The notes: generated from the letters alone by a model not told the origin. DNA of 64,000 nt from an uncultured Prevotella sp. (GCA_934254985.1 CAKQMS010000011.1:12549-76548), one strand, 5' to 3'; shown: positions 8,548-18,252, counted from the first letter of the stretch. Translations and numbers: made by a program.

Positions 8548-9483
8548 ATGGAAACCAATTCACCACACGCTTGGTTCTTGGCAGCAAGACCAAAGACATT
8601 GACTGGAGCTGCGGTACCTGTGATGATAGGTATCGCCTTGGCTTTCCACGATGCAGGAACAGAAGATTTCAGAATCATCCCTGCCATATTGTGCATGCTC
8701 TTTGCCTTCGTGATGCAGATAGACGCCAACTTCATCAACGACTATTTCGACTTTAAGCGTGGCAACGACGACGAGACTCGTCTTGGTCCTAAGCGTGCAT
8801 GTTCTGAGGGATGGATCACTCCTTCTGCTATGCTCAAAGGCATCATCGCCACCACTCTTTTTGGTTGCACCATAGGCTTGCCGCTCATCTATTATGGCGG
8901 CTTAGAGATGATAATGGTGGGCTTGGTATGCGTGATATTCTGCTTCCTCTACACCACCCTCTTCTCCTACCTCGGACTTGGCGACGTGCTGGTATTGATA
9001 TTCTTTGGCATCATCCCCGTTTGCGTAACACAATATCTTTGCGCAGCCCCAACAGCTGGCGTAGGCATGCAAGGCATCAATATCGAAGGCTTGCTGATAG
9101 CTCTTGCATGTGGCATCGTCATCGACACCTTGCTGATAGTAAACAACTATCGCGACATCGACAACGACCGCCGTGCTGGCAAGAAAACTCTGATAGTGAG
9201 AATAGGCAAAGAAAATGGTCTCCGACTATATCTCGTTGCTGGCATTGTGGGTGTTGCCATCGTAGCCATCTCGTTGCTCATGATGTTTCCACTTTGGCTT
9301 AGCCTAATCTCGATAGTATTGCTGCTGCCATATCTGCTGTTGCACATTTCAACATACAAGGATATGGCAATCATAGGCGAAGGACGAGAGCTCAACAAGA
9401 CATTGGGCAAAACGGCTCGCAACATGTTTGTCTTCGGACTCTCTACAGCCATCGCCATCGTGCTTTGCTCCACATTAATTTGA
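8548..9483 (+). CDS. menA: 1,4-dihydroxy-2-naphthoate polyprenyltransferase
   Basis: A 311-residue integral membrane UbiA-family prenyltransferase that attaches the isoprenoid chain to DHNA in menaquinone synthesis. The first Asp-rich motif is NDYFDFKRGNDD at about residues 64-75 and the second is RDIDNDRRAGKKT near residue 200; these bind the Mg-diphosphate. Eight to nine hydrophobic segments are visible. It follows the porin by 31 bases in the same direction. Menaquinone is the acceptor used by the NQR complex encoded at 46.7-52.5 kb, a functional rather than a positional link. Confidence 0.93.
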   Translation: METNSPHAWFLAARPKTLTGAAVPVMIGIALAFHDAGTEDFRIIPAILCMLFAFVMQIDANFINDYFDFKRGNDDETRLGPKRACSEGWITPSAMLKGIIATTLFGCTIGLPLIYYGGLEMIMVGLVCVIFCFLYTTLFSYLGLGDVLVLIFFGIIPVCVTQYLCAAPTAGVGMQGINIEGLLIALACGIVIDTLLIVNNYRDIDNDRRAGKKTLIVRIGKENGLRLYLVAGIVGVAIVAISLLMMFPLWLSLISIVLLLPYLLLHISTYKDMAIIGEGRELNKTLGKTARNMFVFGLSTAIAIVLCSTLI

Positions 9484-9502
9484 CACCTTATTAATATAAT
9501 AT

Positions 9503-10138
9503 ATGCAAAACCAAGTAGACCTCACCTTGATGGAATTTGTAGAGAAGCAGATACTGCCTCGCTATACAGCCTTTGGCGAAAGCCACGGACTATACCATGT
9601 AACAAGGGTTATCAAGAATAGCTTAGAGTTGGCACGCATGCTGGGTGCCGACATCAATATGGCTTACGCCATAGCTGCCTACCACGACTTGGGAATGGAG
9701 GGTCCTCGTGCCATCCACCACATCACGAGTGGCAAGATTCTCACAGCCGATGCAAGACTGAAGAAATGGTTTTCGCCTGAACAAATTAAGATTATGCGCG
9801 AAGCGGTAGAAGATCATCGTGCTTCTGCCTCGCATGCGCCACGAAGCATATACGGCAAGATTGTTGCCGAAGCCGACCGCGATATCGACATCGATACCGT
9901 TTTCACTCGAGCTATACAATATGGTATCGAGCATGATCCTGACAAAGACAAGGAGTGGCAATTCAAGCGCTTCGATAGCCACATGGAGGAAAAATACTCC
10001 AATAATGGCTACATCAAACTATGGATTCCCCACTCTCCTAACGAGAAAAAATTAAAGGAACTCCGCGACATCATTGTCAACAAGGAGCTCCTTCGCCAAT
10101 ATTTCGATAAAATCTACGACAAGATTATAGCTGGCTAA
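9503..10138 (+). CDS. HD-superfamily metal-dependent phosphohydrolase
   Basis: A 211-residue soluble protein with the HD motif set: H32 in YHVTRV, H61-D62 in AAYHDLGMEG, H105 in EDHRAS and D125 in AEADRDIDID. That pattern predicts a divalent-metal phosphohydrolase, but the substrate cannot be inferred; similar small HD proteins include nucleotide and alarmone hydrolases. It lies 19 bases after menA and is probably cotranscribed. Its 3' end overlaps the convergent glycosyltransferase gene by 14 bases. Confidence 0.85.
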   Translation: MQNQVDLTLMEFVEKQILPRYTAFGESHGLYHVTRVIKNSLELARMLGADINMAYAIAAYHDLGMEGPRAIHHITSGKILTADARLKKWFSPEQIKIMREAVEDHRASASHAPRSIYGKIVAEADRDIDIDTVFTRAIQYGIEHDPDKDKEWQFKRFDSHMEEKYSNNGYIKLWIPHSPNEKKLKELRDIIVNKELLRQYFDKIYDKIIAG

Positions 10139-11138
10139 ACGTCTTTTTGCCTTTAGCATAATATTTCCACAGAATGCTGAAAGGCGCTAATGGTGCAGGC
10201 GTATGCGATGCCGACATCACAAGCTTGCGATCATTATCAAAGTCGTGCTGCCAACGATGGAAATCTCTACGTCCGCGCCACACAGCCTTAGCCTCACCAA
10301 GATTGCGGTCTAACACTATCATCTTGAATGCAGCAAGATAGTCCAAGAATAGGCGCTTGCGCATAACAGGCTTCAAGTCTTCGGCTGGCAGATTCTTATA
10401 CAGCATAGTCAGATTATTGCGGAAGTTCAAGTAAGTCTTCATAGGGTTGCTCTTAGGCAATGTGCCACCTCCCACATGATACACATAGCTCTTGGGCTCC
10501 ACCATCAGCTTATATCCCAGCAATCGCAGACGCCAGCAGAAGTCTATCTCCTCGTTGTGGGCAAAGAATCGTCCGTCTAAACCATTGGCATGCCAATAGC
10601 ATTCGCTTCTCACAAAGAGGCAAGCTCCAGTAGCCCAATGTATCTCCACGGCATCATCATATTGTCCGTTATCCATTTCTACGTTTTCCATAATTCTTCC
10701 ACGGCAGAAAGGATAACCATACTTATCTATAAAACCTCCCGAGGCTCCGGCATATTCAAAGCTCTTGCGGTTGTGTATGGCGCGAAGCTTTGGCTGGCAT
10801 GCTGCCACCTGCTTATTGGCATCCATCATCGCCAACAATGGCTGCAACCATCCCTCGCTCACCTCGATATCAGAATTCAGCAACACATAGAATTCTGCTT
10901 CTATCTTCTTCAAAGCCTTGTTGTAGCCATCGGCAAAACCATAATTCTTATCCAGCACTATGGTCTTCACCGTAGGGCAGTTGTCCTTTATCCACGCCAT
11001 AGAACCGTCGGTAGAGGCATTATCTGCCACCCACACCTCGGCAAGTTCCGACGACTGCGCCACAACATTCGGAAGATATTGGCGCAACATCTTCTCGCCA
11101 TTCCAGTTCAATATTACTACCGCTATTCGCTTCTCCAT
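10125..11138 (-). CDS. Glycosyltransferase family 2 (rhamnosyltransferase-like)
   Basis: A 337-residue GT-A type enzyme beginning MEKRIAVVILNWNGEKML. It shows the nucleotide-binding DNASTDGS segment at 39-46, the metal-binding NSD at about 88-90, and the acceptor-side EEIDFCWRLRLLGY near residue 195. This subgroup typically transfers rhamnose or another sugar onto cell-surface polysaccharide; the actual acceptor is unknown. No membrane span is obvious. The gene starts 7 bases after mtaB, so both are likely expressed from the promoter at 12502-12533. Confidence 0.88.
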   Translation of the reverse strand: MEKRIAVVILNWNGEKMLRQYLPNVVAQSSELAEVWVADNASTDGSMAWIKDNCPTVKTIVLDKNYGFADGYNKALKKIEAEFYVLLNSDIEVSEGWLQPLLAMMDANKQVAACQPKLRAIHNRKSFEYAGASGGFIDKYGYPFCRGRIMENVEMDNGQYDDAVEIHWATGACLFVRSECYWHANGLDGRFFAHNEEIDFCWRLRLLGYKLMVEPKSYVYHVGGGTLPKSNPMKTYLNFRNNLTMLYKNLPAEDLKPVMRKRLFLDYLAAFKMIVLDRNLGEAKAVWRGRRDFHRWQHDFDNDRKLVMSASHTPAPLAPFSILWKYYAKGKKTFSQL

Positions 11139-11145
11139 AATGCCG

Positions 11146-12471
11146 TTATCCTATAATCTCGCATTTCAATGCCGACTTATCGTGATTGAAATCCAAGAGT
11201 TTAACCTTTATAATCTGATTATCATATTCCTCGCGAGCCTTGGTTGCCGATAGCTCCACGCGCACATAATTGGCGGTGAAACCATGCATAGCCTTGCCCT
11301 TGGCAGCCTTCTCGAACAGCACGTCGGCTGTTGTGCCAATATACTTTTGGTAGAAAGCTATGCGCTTTTCTTCCGACATATCGAGCAACTGCTTTGAGCG
11401 TCGTTTCTTCTCTGCCTCGTCAACGATATATGGAATCTTCAGCGCCATGGTTCCTGGGCGCTCGCTGTATGGGAACACGTGCAACTGAGTAACGTCGAGC
11501 GACTGCAGGAAATCTCTACACTCCACAAACAGCTCTGGCTTCTCGCCTCTGCATCCCACCATCACGTCGACACCAATAAAGGCATCAGGCATCAGCCTCT
11601 TTATCAGCTCTATCTTGTGAGCAAACAGCGCCTTGTCGTAGCGGCGGTGCATCAGCTTCAGCACCTCGTCGCTACCACTCTGCAACGGAATATGGAAATG
11701 TGGCATAAAAGCTCGCGATGTGGCACAATATTCTATAAGCTCATCGGTCAGCAAGTCGGGCTCCAGGCTGCTAATACGATATCGCTCAATGCCTTCCACC
11801 TTGTCCAACGCCTTCACAAGGTCCACGAAGCTCTCGCCCGTAGACACTCCAAAATGTCCGATGTTCACACCCGTAAGCACAATCTCCTTACCGCCCTCTG
11901 CAGCAGCCTGTTTAGCCTGTTCCACCAGCGATGCAATACTTGGATTGCGCGAAAAGCCACGAGCATAAGGGATAGTGCAATATGTGCAGAAATAGTTGCA
12001 ACCATCCTGCACCTTCAAGAAATAGCGTGTGCGATTACCTCGCGAGCAACTTGGCTGGAAAGTGCTAATCTCCTTTGTAGGCACCGAATGATACTGATGT
12101 TCCATACCCCACGCATCCGAGAGATACTGTATGAGGTTTGCCTTCTCGTTGGCTCCCAACACCAGGCTCACTCCTTCTATCTTGCTCACCGCCTCGGTAG
12201 AGAGCTGCGCATAGCATCCCGTCACCACAACAAAGGCTCCAGGATTCTCTCGCACCAAGCGGTGAATAGCCTGACGGCATTTGTGGTCGGCAACATCCGT
12301 AACCGAGCATGTATTTATTAGGCAAATATCAGCCTTTTCGCCCTTCTCTGCCTGCACCACTCCCATCTCTTCCAGGAGTTTGGCAAAAGTGGAAGTCTCC
12401 GAAAAATTGAGTTTACAACCAAGCGTATAGTAAGCCGCCTTCTTGCCTTGAAAAACCGAACTGTCTATCAT
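11146..12471 (-). CDS. mtaB: tRNA t6A37 methylthiotransferase MtaB
   Basis: About 441 residues from the ATG at 12471; an upstream in-frame ATG at 12504 overlaps the promoter -7 element and is rejected. MtaB converts t6A37 to ms2t6A37 in tRNAs reading ANN codons. The N-terminal UPF0004 domain has its cluster cysteines at C19 (TLGCKLN), C54 (INTCSVT) and C85 (TGCYAQ). The radical-SAM CxxxCxxC lies at 157-164 (CNYFCTYC). A TRAM-like domain closes the protein. The short length and INTCSVT motif favour MtaB over MiaB or RimO. Confidence 0.92.
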   Translation of the reverse strand: MIDSSVFQGKKAAYYTLGCKLNFSETSTFAKLLEEMGVVQAEKGEKADICLINTCSVTDVADHKCRQAIHRLVRENPGAFVVVTGCYAQLSTEAVSKIEGVSLVLGANEKANLIQYLSDAWGMEHQYHSVPTKEISTFQPSCSRGNRTRYFLKVQDGCNYFCTYCTIPYARGFSRNPSIASLVEQAKQAAAEGGKEIVLTGVNIGHFGVSTGESFVDLVKALDKVEGIERYRISSLEPDLLTDELIEYCATSRAFMPHFHIPLQSGSDEVLKLMHRRYDKALFAHKIELIKRLMPDAFIGVDVMVGCRGEKPELFVECRDFLQSLDVTQLHVFPYSERPGTMALKIPYIVDEAEKKRRSKQLLDMSEEKRIAFYQKYIGTTADVLFEKAAKGKAMHGFTANYVRVELSATKAREEYDNQIIKVKLLDFNHDKSALKCEIIG

Positions 12472-12501
12472 ATATAATAATGTGTCGTAAAATTTAAGAT
12501 G

Positions 12502-12533
12502 CAAAGTTAGTAGAAATATTTCGATTGTGCAAA
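12502..12533 (-). promoter_or_regulatory. Predicted promoter of mtaB-glycosyltransferase
   Basis: Minus strand: TTTG at 12530-12533, a 20-base spacer and TAACTTTG at 12502-12509, both consensus. Confidence 0.8.
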
Positions 12534-12594
12534 GAGATTACAAATAGATACACACAAATCGCCATTTTCATTCTTTATTCTCTCATTTTTTTAG

Positions 12595-12602
12595 TAATTT
12601 TG
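12595..12602 (+). promoter_or_regulatory. Predicted -7 element for the unassigned 703-residue protein
   Basis: TAATTTTG fits TAnnTTTG and would start transcription near 12609, which rules out in-frame starts upstream of that point. Confidence 0.6.
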
Positions 12603-12638
12603 CATCCGTTTTCGCCCAAACGAACCATCGTATGGGTA

Positions 12639-14750
12639 ATGGCTAACAATATTTTTCTAAAACACGTAATTAATCATATGGAGACAATGTTAAAGGATAA
12701 CATTCTCAACGAAAACATTTTGCGCAGGTGTATGCCTGTAATCTTCACCGTCACTTCGGCTGGCGAACTGAAAGAAGGCAATGCCATGGGCAAAGCCGAA
12801 GGCTATATCCTCATTCCCGACAACTGGGAGATAGAGAATAGTGCCGACATAGAACTGCAGAGCGAAGAGACCGAAAACTGGGGAACTGTAAGAATCATGA
12901 AGCTCGACAAGGGCGACGTGGGGCCATACCGTATCATCAACGAGGACGACGAATTCATCGACTTCTTCCCAAACAGCAAACCTGCCGAGACTGTAGTAGA
13001 ATATAGTCCGGAATGCAAATCGCCATACATCAAAGAACCTCTATATCTCGAAGGCGACGTGAAATTCATCAAACGCCAAGAGGGCAAAGAAGACAAAGAG
13101 ATTAGAATGGCAATGGTGATGTTCCGCAGAGAGGATTCTGCCAAGTGGGTCGACGACGCTCCGCTTGGATATATCTATGGTCGAGCTCTGACCATGGACG
13201 ACGACTTCGTGTGCCCTGTCAGAATGCTCCACCTCGGCATCTCGGCATCCGATCTTGTTGAAATCGTCGACAACGACGACAATCAAATATCCTTCAAGCT
13301 CCATTGGCCTCATGGCAAAGTCGAGGTGTTGGGACGCGAAAAGGTGAAGGGCGTTTATACCGTCGACAAGGCTTCGCTTGGTGCAAGCCGTGCCGTAACA
13401 TGCGTATTCTCACCAAAGGGCACCAAGCGCAGCTTCAACGTCAGAATCATCATGCCTATGTCTGGCTTCTGCCTCACCCACGGCGAAGATACTATCGAGC
13501 AGGGCGTGTTCACCCTACCGTTCATGCAACTTGCCAACTATGGCTTCGAGTTCCCTGGCGGCAATGGCGACGACCGTCTCGCCATACTCTTCGAAAACAA
13601 CAATACCACCTTGCAATACATTCGCACTCACAACGACACCCTGGCTGTGAGAAACATGAACGACATGCAGGAAAAACTTGGCGAAGTGCCTACAAGCGGC
13701 ACCATGGCAGACCTGCTCTTAGGCGACGAATACATAGGCAATGTGCTTGAGAAAACAGCCGGCAACTGGAACAAAACCCGCCTAAACATCATGATCAAGC
13801 ATAAGGACGAGCGCTGGCGCATACATCTTGCCAACTATCCTTACCGCCTTGAGTTCGAAGATGGCGAATGGACCGTTATGTCGAAAGCCTTCAAAACTCC
13901 AGTAACCGAAGCTCTGCCACTCATGGCTATCGACCTCGACATCGACGGCATCAAGTCTACAGGCATCGCACTTGAGCAAACTTCTGAAGGCAAATACATC
14001 TTGCCTGCCGAGGCAGCCGACTGGAACAACGTGCTGATATATTGCAAAGACAAGGGAGTGGTTTATCCAAAAGCATTCGAAATACACGAAGGCAGAAAGC
14101 GCAACATCGTCGACATGCTCGAAGATGGCTCATTCATGAATCCTGCTTGGCGCGACGTTGTCGAAGCCTTCGACAGAGCCGAAGAAATGGAATGGCCATA
14201 CGATGCCGTGCCATGTCTCGACATGCTCTCCGACCTCCCTTCCCTACTCTATAAGTTTGCATTCCATGAGTTCATGCTCTCGCAAGTAGATGGCGACACC
14301 AGCCATCGCCTGGAGCGTCTCTTCAAGTTGCAAGCCGACCTTGCCTTCCAATGGTTCTGGCTTGGCGACCTCGACCGCAACCACAGCAAACTTGCTCATC
14401 TTATGGATGCCGACAACGCCAAGTTCCACACCCTCTTTACAGCCTGGATAGAGAAAACCTTCGGCTCTGCCGACGATATTCCTACCGACGACGAGTCTGT
14501 AAACATGCAGATGGCTTTGCTCTACAACCAGTTCGAGAGCTTCATCTCAGAGCTTGAAGCAAAGTCGAAGAACGACAAGACAACCGAAACTCCTGATGTG
14601 CTCGAAGTACGTCGCAACGTGCGCCGCATCTCCAAGGTCAGAGACCTGCTCCTCAACCACATCGAGGGCGTCATGCCTCTTTGGCAGGTTCCTCACGACG
14701 ACCGCAAGGAGTTGCTCCACATCTATCGCAATTTCAATAGCGAGTTCTAA
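12639..14750 (+). CDS. Large cytosolic protein of unknown function
   Basis: About 703 residues from the ATG at 12639; another in-frame ATG at 12678 is also possible. The frame is open further upstream to 12525, but that part precedes the predicted transcription start. No signal peptide or membrane segment is visible. The first two thirds look beta-rich and strongly acidic, with many Glu/Asp turns. The last third (about residues 510-700) looks helical and contains the segments SDLPSLLYKFAFHEF and HIEGVMPLWQVPHDDRK. No nucleotide-binding, nuclease or protease motif was found. It sits alone between core genes and the primase-like operon, with its own promoter and terminator. I do not recognise the family. 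Confidence 0.8.
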   Translation: MANNIFLKHVINHMETMLKDNILNENILRRCMPVIFTVTSAGELKEGNAMGKAEGYILIPDNWEIENSADIELQSEETENWGTVRIMKLDKGDVGPYRIINEDDEFIDFFPNSKPAETVVEYSPECKSPYIKEPLYLEGDVKFIKRQEGKEDKEIRMAMVMFRREDSAKWVDDAPLGYIYGRALTMDDDFVCPVRMLHLGISASDLVEIVDNDDNQISFKLHWPHGKVEVLGREKVKGVYTVDKASLGASRAVTCVFSPKGTKRSFNVRIIMPMSGFCLTHGEDTIEQGVFTLPFMQLANYGFEFPGGNGDDRLAILFENNNTTLQYIRTHNDTLAVRNMNDMQEKLGEVPTSGTMADLLLGDEYIGNVLEKTAGNWNKTRLNIMIKHKDERWRIHLANYPYRLEFEDGEWTVMSKAFKTPVTEALPLMAIDLDIDGIKSTGIALEQTSEGKYILPAEAADWNNVLIYCKDKGVVYPKAFEIHEGRKRNIVDMLEDGSFMNPAWRDVVEAFDRAEEMEWPYDAVPCLDMLSDLPSLLYKFAFHEFMLSQVDGDTSHRLERLFKLQADLAFQWFWLGDLDRNHSKLAHLMDADNAKFHTLFTAWIEKTFGSADDIPTDDESVNMQMALLYNQFESFISELEAKSKNDKTTETPDVLEVRRNVRRISKVRDLLLNHIEGVMPLWQVPHDDRKELLHIYRNFNSEF

Positions 14751-14777
14751 TATTAATTGGAACTTAAAGAATAACAC

Positions 14778-14817
14778 AAGGGTAGCAGCATCATCATCGA
14801 TACTGCTACCCTTTTTG
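14778..14817 (+). terminator. Terminator after the unassigned large gene
   Basis: An 11-base-pair stem (14778-14788 with 14803-14813) followed by a T run; it could also slow transcripts arriving from the opposite strand. Confidence 0.85.
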
Positions 14818-14841
14818 TAGTTAATAGCAAGTTGGAGAGAT

Positions 14842-17406
14842 TTACGATTCTTTCAACTTATAAGCTGGCGTATCGTTGATATCTTCATATAGCTTGCGGT
14901 ATTGTCCTTTGCTTATTCTTTCGACTATACCTAAGTTGACAATATTTGACAATGAAGACATAGCACTATTTCTGCTACTATAATTCCTCTCAAACTCATC
15001 AATCGTAAATGTTTCTGAGAGGCTTTCGAAGAATACGGCAAACTTGCTTTTGCGGATTCTTGGGCGCACATCTTCTGCAATCTTCTCCTTCGCCTGCTCT
15101 ATCTTCGAGCCGAAGAGGTAGATCTGAATGTACATCAGATAGTCGCCTATGAGTTTCGCAAACTTCAGGTCGTCGGCTTGCACTCGCCACTTGCCAGTTT
15201 GTCTGAAGTTTTGATACTCTCGCATCACGATTCTCGGTATGGTGTAGCGCATCATGTAGATAGGCACACGCTTGCGGAAATAGTCCACCAACTCGTCGTC
15301 CTCCAGTCGTGCCATGTCGCATTGACGCTTGCACCAGTCATAGCAATAGTCCACGAGTTCAGGAACGTCTATCTCGCCCTCTATATCTTGCAATATGGCT
15401 CCCCATTTTTCCAAAGGCGAGTCTTCTTCGATGGTCTTTTTTCTGCCCGATTTGTCTATCATTTTGTAATCATTATTCGGCATTACCCAGATAGACAGTC
15501 GGGTTACAAAACCGTCGTTGATGTCGCCTTGCGCAAGCTTCTTGCGGAGTCCGTCCATGGTGGATGTCATCACCTGGTTCCAGTTACATTGAATGATACC
15601 GTTCGTTGATTGTGCGTTGGCAAAATCCACGCCCGCATATTCGTTTTGGAACGACTTTAGCTCAATATCGTGCTTGCCTGCCCATGAGCCTACTTGCGCT
15701 CTCAGGGCGGTAGCCAATTCCGACTCCATGGTGTATAGATGCAGGTGCATCTCTCTGCCCTGAACTTCCGCCTTGGCATCCATAGAGCGCTTGTAGAACA
15801 CGGCATTCGAGATTGACGAGGGCACATAGCGGATTACGGGATGCTCCACAGGCAGCGCATCTTTCTTAGCCTCTTTCGACGACTGCTGGCGCTTCTGCTG
15901 TTCCTCCTTCATCTGCTGCTCCCATGCTCGTCCGGCAGCATCTTGGTCGCGGAGCAGCTTCATTATCGCCTTGTCTTGGCGAATGGCAAACGATTTTCCC
16001 GACGCAGGATTACCTATCACATACACTATATACGAAAGGCGATAAGGGTTGCCATCGTAATGATACCAATAGCATTTTGTAAGATAAGTTCCGAACATGG
16101 CTCCTGCCGTCAGCACTCCGCCAAGCTTGTTGAAATCGTCAATATCTCTTACCGCCTCCTTATATCCTCCGTCAAGCAGAGGTTCAAGCTCTTTCCACCA
16201 ATATGCGTAGTCGATTCGAGCTTGCTCCACAGGGAGTCCAGACTTTGAGGCTCCGAGGTTGATACCACAACCCTCACATGCCATTCGGATATATTTGGGG
16301 AATCCTGCATAGGCAGGCTGAGATATATTTGAACTGACGATATCTTGGATTTCCTTGATTCCTCGTTCGCTTGCCACTTCGGTTCCAGCCTTCGACAGCA
16401 TAAGCACATGCAGCAGGAGTCGCTTATCGAAATCGCAGATGTAGCGAAAATTCCGAGCCATTGACAGCAGCCATGCGTGACGCGTTCCAGTACCAGGGTC
16501 GCCATTTTTTTGCTTGACATATTCTTCGACAATCTTACGGTATGGCACCTTTTCAAAGCAGATGTTTCCTTCTTCATCTCGTTCCAGGTTTTTGCAGTTA
16601 TTTACATCCCAGTCGTCGCCAACTTCTTGTCCAGCCACGCTCCCAACCTTAGCTGCAGGTTCATCACACGGCTTACTATCCACTCCATTGCCAACGCCAC
16701 GGCCCCAGCCATTACCATTACCACTACCGGCACTATCAGCACCAAACAAACTGCCAGATGAGTCGCCAGTTCGGTAAGCGTCGCCATATTTTCTTTCAAA
16801 TTCCTTGTTGTCATAAGTAAATATTTTATCGTTGATATAAAGTATGTCGTCGGTTGTAGAGATGAACGACAATCTCGAAGCATCCTTGCATGCTTCATCG
16901 GTTTCCATGCCCAGTTGCGCAGCCAGCCATCGAGCGTTGTCAATCAAGTTGCCACGCTCGGCATCAGCCATCGCCACCAGCTTTAGTCCCAAGCCCGAAG
17001 GAGTGACGTAGGCAAGCAGCACTCCGAGTTGTTCCATCCTCGCCCGTGAGCCCCAGTCGGCATATACCTGTCGTGGATTTTCCACATGGTCGAAGTCGCA
17101 CATATACAAGCCGTTAAGCTGCGCTGCACTCTGTTTGCGCCATCTTCCCGGTATGCCTCGTTTGGATTTCGACTCCACAAATGTGGCTTGAAACAACATT
17201 CCCGGCAAGCCCTTTTTCAAGGCTTGCCTCTCCCTTTCTGCTTTCTTCCTCACCTCGTCGGGAGCATCGGGGTCGAGGGTGGTCTTTGTCAGCCTACGAA
17301 TTTCGCAAATCTTCTCCTTTACTCTTGCGTCTGCGAAGCAGGCGTAGAAGTCTTGGCGAGTTGCTGTCTGAGTTGGCTGAAGTAGGTTGCGTTGGATGCT
17401 AAACAT
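14842..17406 (-). CDS. VirE_N / DUF3987 primase-like protein (BT4734 type)
   Basis: An 854-residue protein. The N-terminal third (about 60-200, with LPGMLFQATF and LYMCDFDHVENP) fits the BT4734-like or VirE_N domain; the remainder fits DUF3987. A Walker A motif, VIGNPASGKS, lies near residue 465. Such proteins occur on Bacteroidetes accessory loci and resemble archaeo-eukaryotic primase/helicase fusions, though no activity has been established that I know of. An acidic insert with Gly/Asn-rich sequence (about 215-260) separates the parts. The ATG at 17406 lies inside the preceding gene, giving an 88-base overlap; a later start is not obvious. Confidence 0.85.
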   Translation of the reverse strand: MFSIQRNLLQPTQTATRQDFYACFADARVKEKICEIRRLTKTTLDPDAPDEVRKKAERERQALKKGLPGMLFQATFVESKSKRGIPGRWRKQSAAQLNGLYMCDFDHVENPRQVYADWGSRARMEQLGVLLAYVTPSGLGLKLVAMADAERGNLIDNARWLAAQLGMETDEACKDASRLSFISTTDDILYINDKIFTYDNKEFERKYGDAYRTGDSSGSLFGADSAGSGNGNGWGRGVGNGVDSKPCDEPAAKVGSVAGQEVGDDWDVNNCKNLERDEEGNICFEKVPYRKIVEEYVKQKNGDPGTGTRHAWLLSMARNFRYICDFDKRLLLHVLMLSKAGTEVASERGIKEIQDIVSSNISQPAYAGFPKYIRMACEGCGINLGASKSGLPVEQARIDYAYWWKELEPLLDGGYKEAVRDIDDFNKLGGVLTAGAMFGTYLTKCYWYHYDGNPYRLSYIVYVIGNPASGKSFAIRQDKAIMKLLRDQDAAGRAWEQQMKEEQQKRQQSSKEAKKDALPVEHPVIRYVPSSISNAVFYKRSMDAKAEVQGREMHLHLYTMESELATALRAQVGSWAGKHDIELKSFQNEYAGVDFANAQSTNGIIQCNWNQVMTSTMDGLRKKLAQGDINDGFVTRLSIWVMPNNDYKMIDKSGRKKTIEEDSPLEKWGAILQDIEGEIDVPELVDYCYDWCKRQCDMARLEDDELVDYFRKRVPIYMMRYTIPRIVMREYQNFRQTGKWRVQADDLKFAKLIGDYLMYIQIYLFGSKIEQAKEKIAEDVRPRIRKSKFAVFFESLSETFTIDEFERNYSSRNSAMSSLSNIVNLGIVERISKGQYRKLYEDINDTPAYKLKES

Positions 17407-17822
17407 TCTGATGATTTGTATAAAAGGTTAACAATTTTCTGAGTTAAATTCAAGTACAGGCGATAGTCTACGTTGATGGTGATTTGCAGCATACCCTTAG
17501 AGTTAGCCACAATTTTCAGCTCGTCGTTGTCCATCAGCCGCTTTCCCTTCAGGGCAGGCGGCAGCTTGTCTGCCCCCATACCCTTAGTGAGTTTCTTGAA
17601 GTCTTCGAACATCTCGGCAGCAGGATCAACAGCGTTTTTGTCCACCACCAGGTGGCACACCATAGACTGCTTCTCCACGCCAGCCGTTTCATACATCTTC
17701 GACTTCCTTGATTTCCTTACGCTTCGCTGCACAGGCTCGCCCTGCTGCGATGGTGTAAAGTCGAAACTGTTGTCAGGATTTATCGTAGCCGTGCCACGCA
17801 CCTTTATTGCTTTTGTCTCCAT
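17319..17822 (-). CDS. Small basic protein of unknown function in the VirE_N operon
   Basis: A 167-residue soluble protein starting METKAIKVRGTATINPDNS. A basic stretch (RSVRKSRKSK, about residues 34-43) could bind nucleic acid. The rest is mixed alpha/beta, with GMGADKLPPALKGKRLMDNDE in the middle. It overlaps the DUF5675 gene by 19 bases and the VirE_N gene by 88 bases, both same-strand overlaps that imply coupled translation. I do not recognise a family. A smaller real gene whose C-terminal codons are not used is possible but cannot be shown here. Confidence 0.65.
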   Translation of the reverse strand: METKAIKVRGTATINPDNSFDFTPSQQGEPVQRSVRKSRKSKMYETAGVEKQSMVCHLVVDKNAVDPAAEMFEDFKKLTKGMGADKLPPALKGKRLMDNDELKIVANSKGMLQITINVDYRLYLNLTQKIVNLLYKSSECLASNATYFSQLRQQLAKTSTPASQTQE

Positions 17823-18250
17823 TCTTCCGGTTCATTAATTGTAATTGTTATTGCTTTCTTTTCAGCCTTAAGCTTCTCCATCAGCGCATAGAAAGTCTTG
17901 GCGCTCGATGCTATAGTTCCCTCGATGGGGTTGCCCGTGATGACGTATGGTCTGCCCACCAATATGCAGCCTTCGGTATCTTTCGAGGTGTTGCCCACGT
18001 GCATCATTATACCTTGGAAACCAGGCACATCCATCAAGTATGGCATCACCTTTTTAAACTTCTGCGATGGCGCCATCATCACCCTGTAGTTGCCAGCCGG
18101 AATGGCAGTCTTGCCCTTCACTTTCTCTTCCCGTCTTAGGTTTCGCCAGCGTGGTTCCAAGGTGTGGCAGAAGTACACGCCGTTTATCATCAATATACCC
18201 TGAGTGAAGTCAGCGCCACGAAGTTGTCGCAAAATTTCCATTTCAATCAT
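17804..18250 (-). CDS. DUF5675 family protein
   Basis: A 148-residue protein matching DUF5675: an opening MEILRQLRG, a FCHTLEPRWRN segment, then KGKTAIPAGNYRV, GFQGIMMHVGN and DTEGCILVG. The His, Asp and Cys in the last two segments are arranged like an L,D-transpeptidase or lysozyme-type active site. The family is common in phage and Bacteroidetes mobile loci, but its activity is not established to my knowledge. It lies in the position where an N-acetylmuramoyl-L-alanine amidase is often found in related VirE/HU modules, which is an inference from memory. Confidence 0.75.
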   Translation of the reverse strand: MIEMEILRQLRGADFTQGILMINGVYFCHTLEPRWRNLRREEKVKGKTAIPAGNYRVMMAPSQKFKKVMPYLMDVPGFQGIMMHVGNTSKDTEGCILVGRPYVITGNPIEGTIASSAKTFYALMEKLKAEKKAITITINEPEEWRQKQ

Positions 18251-18252
18251 GA

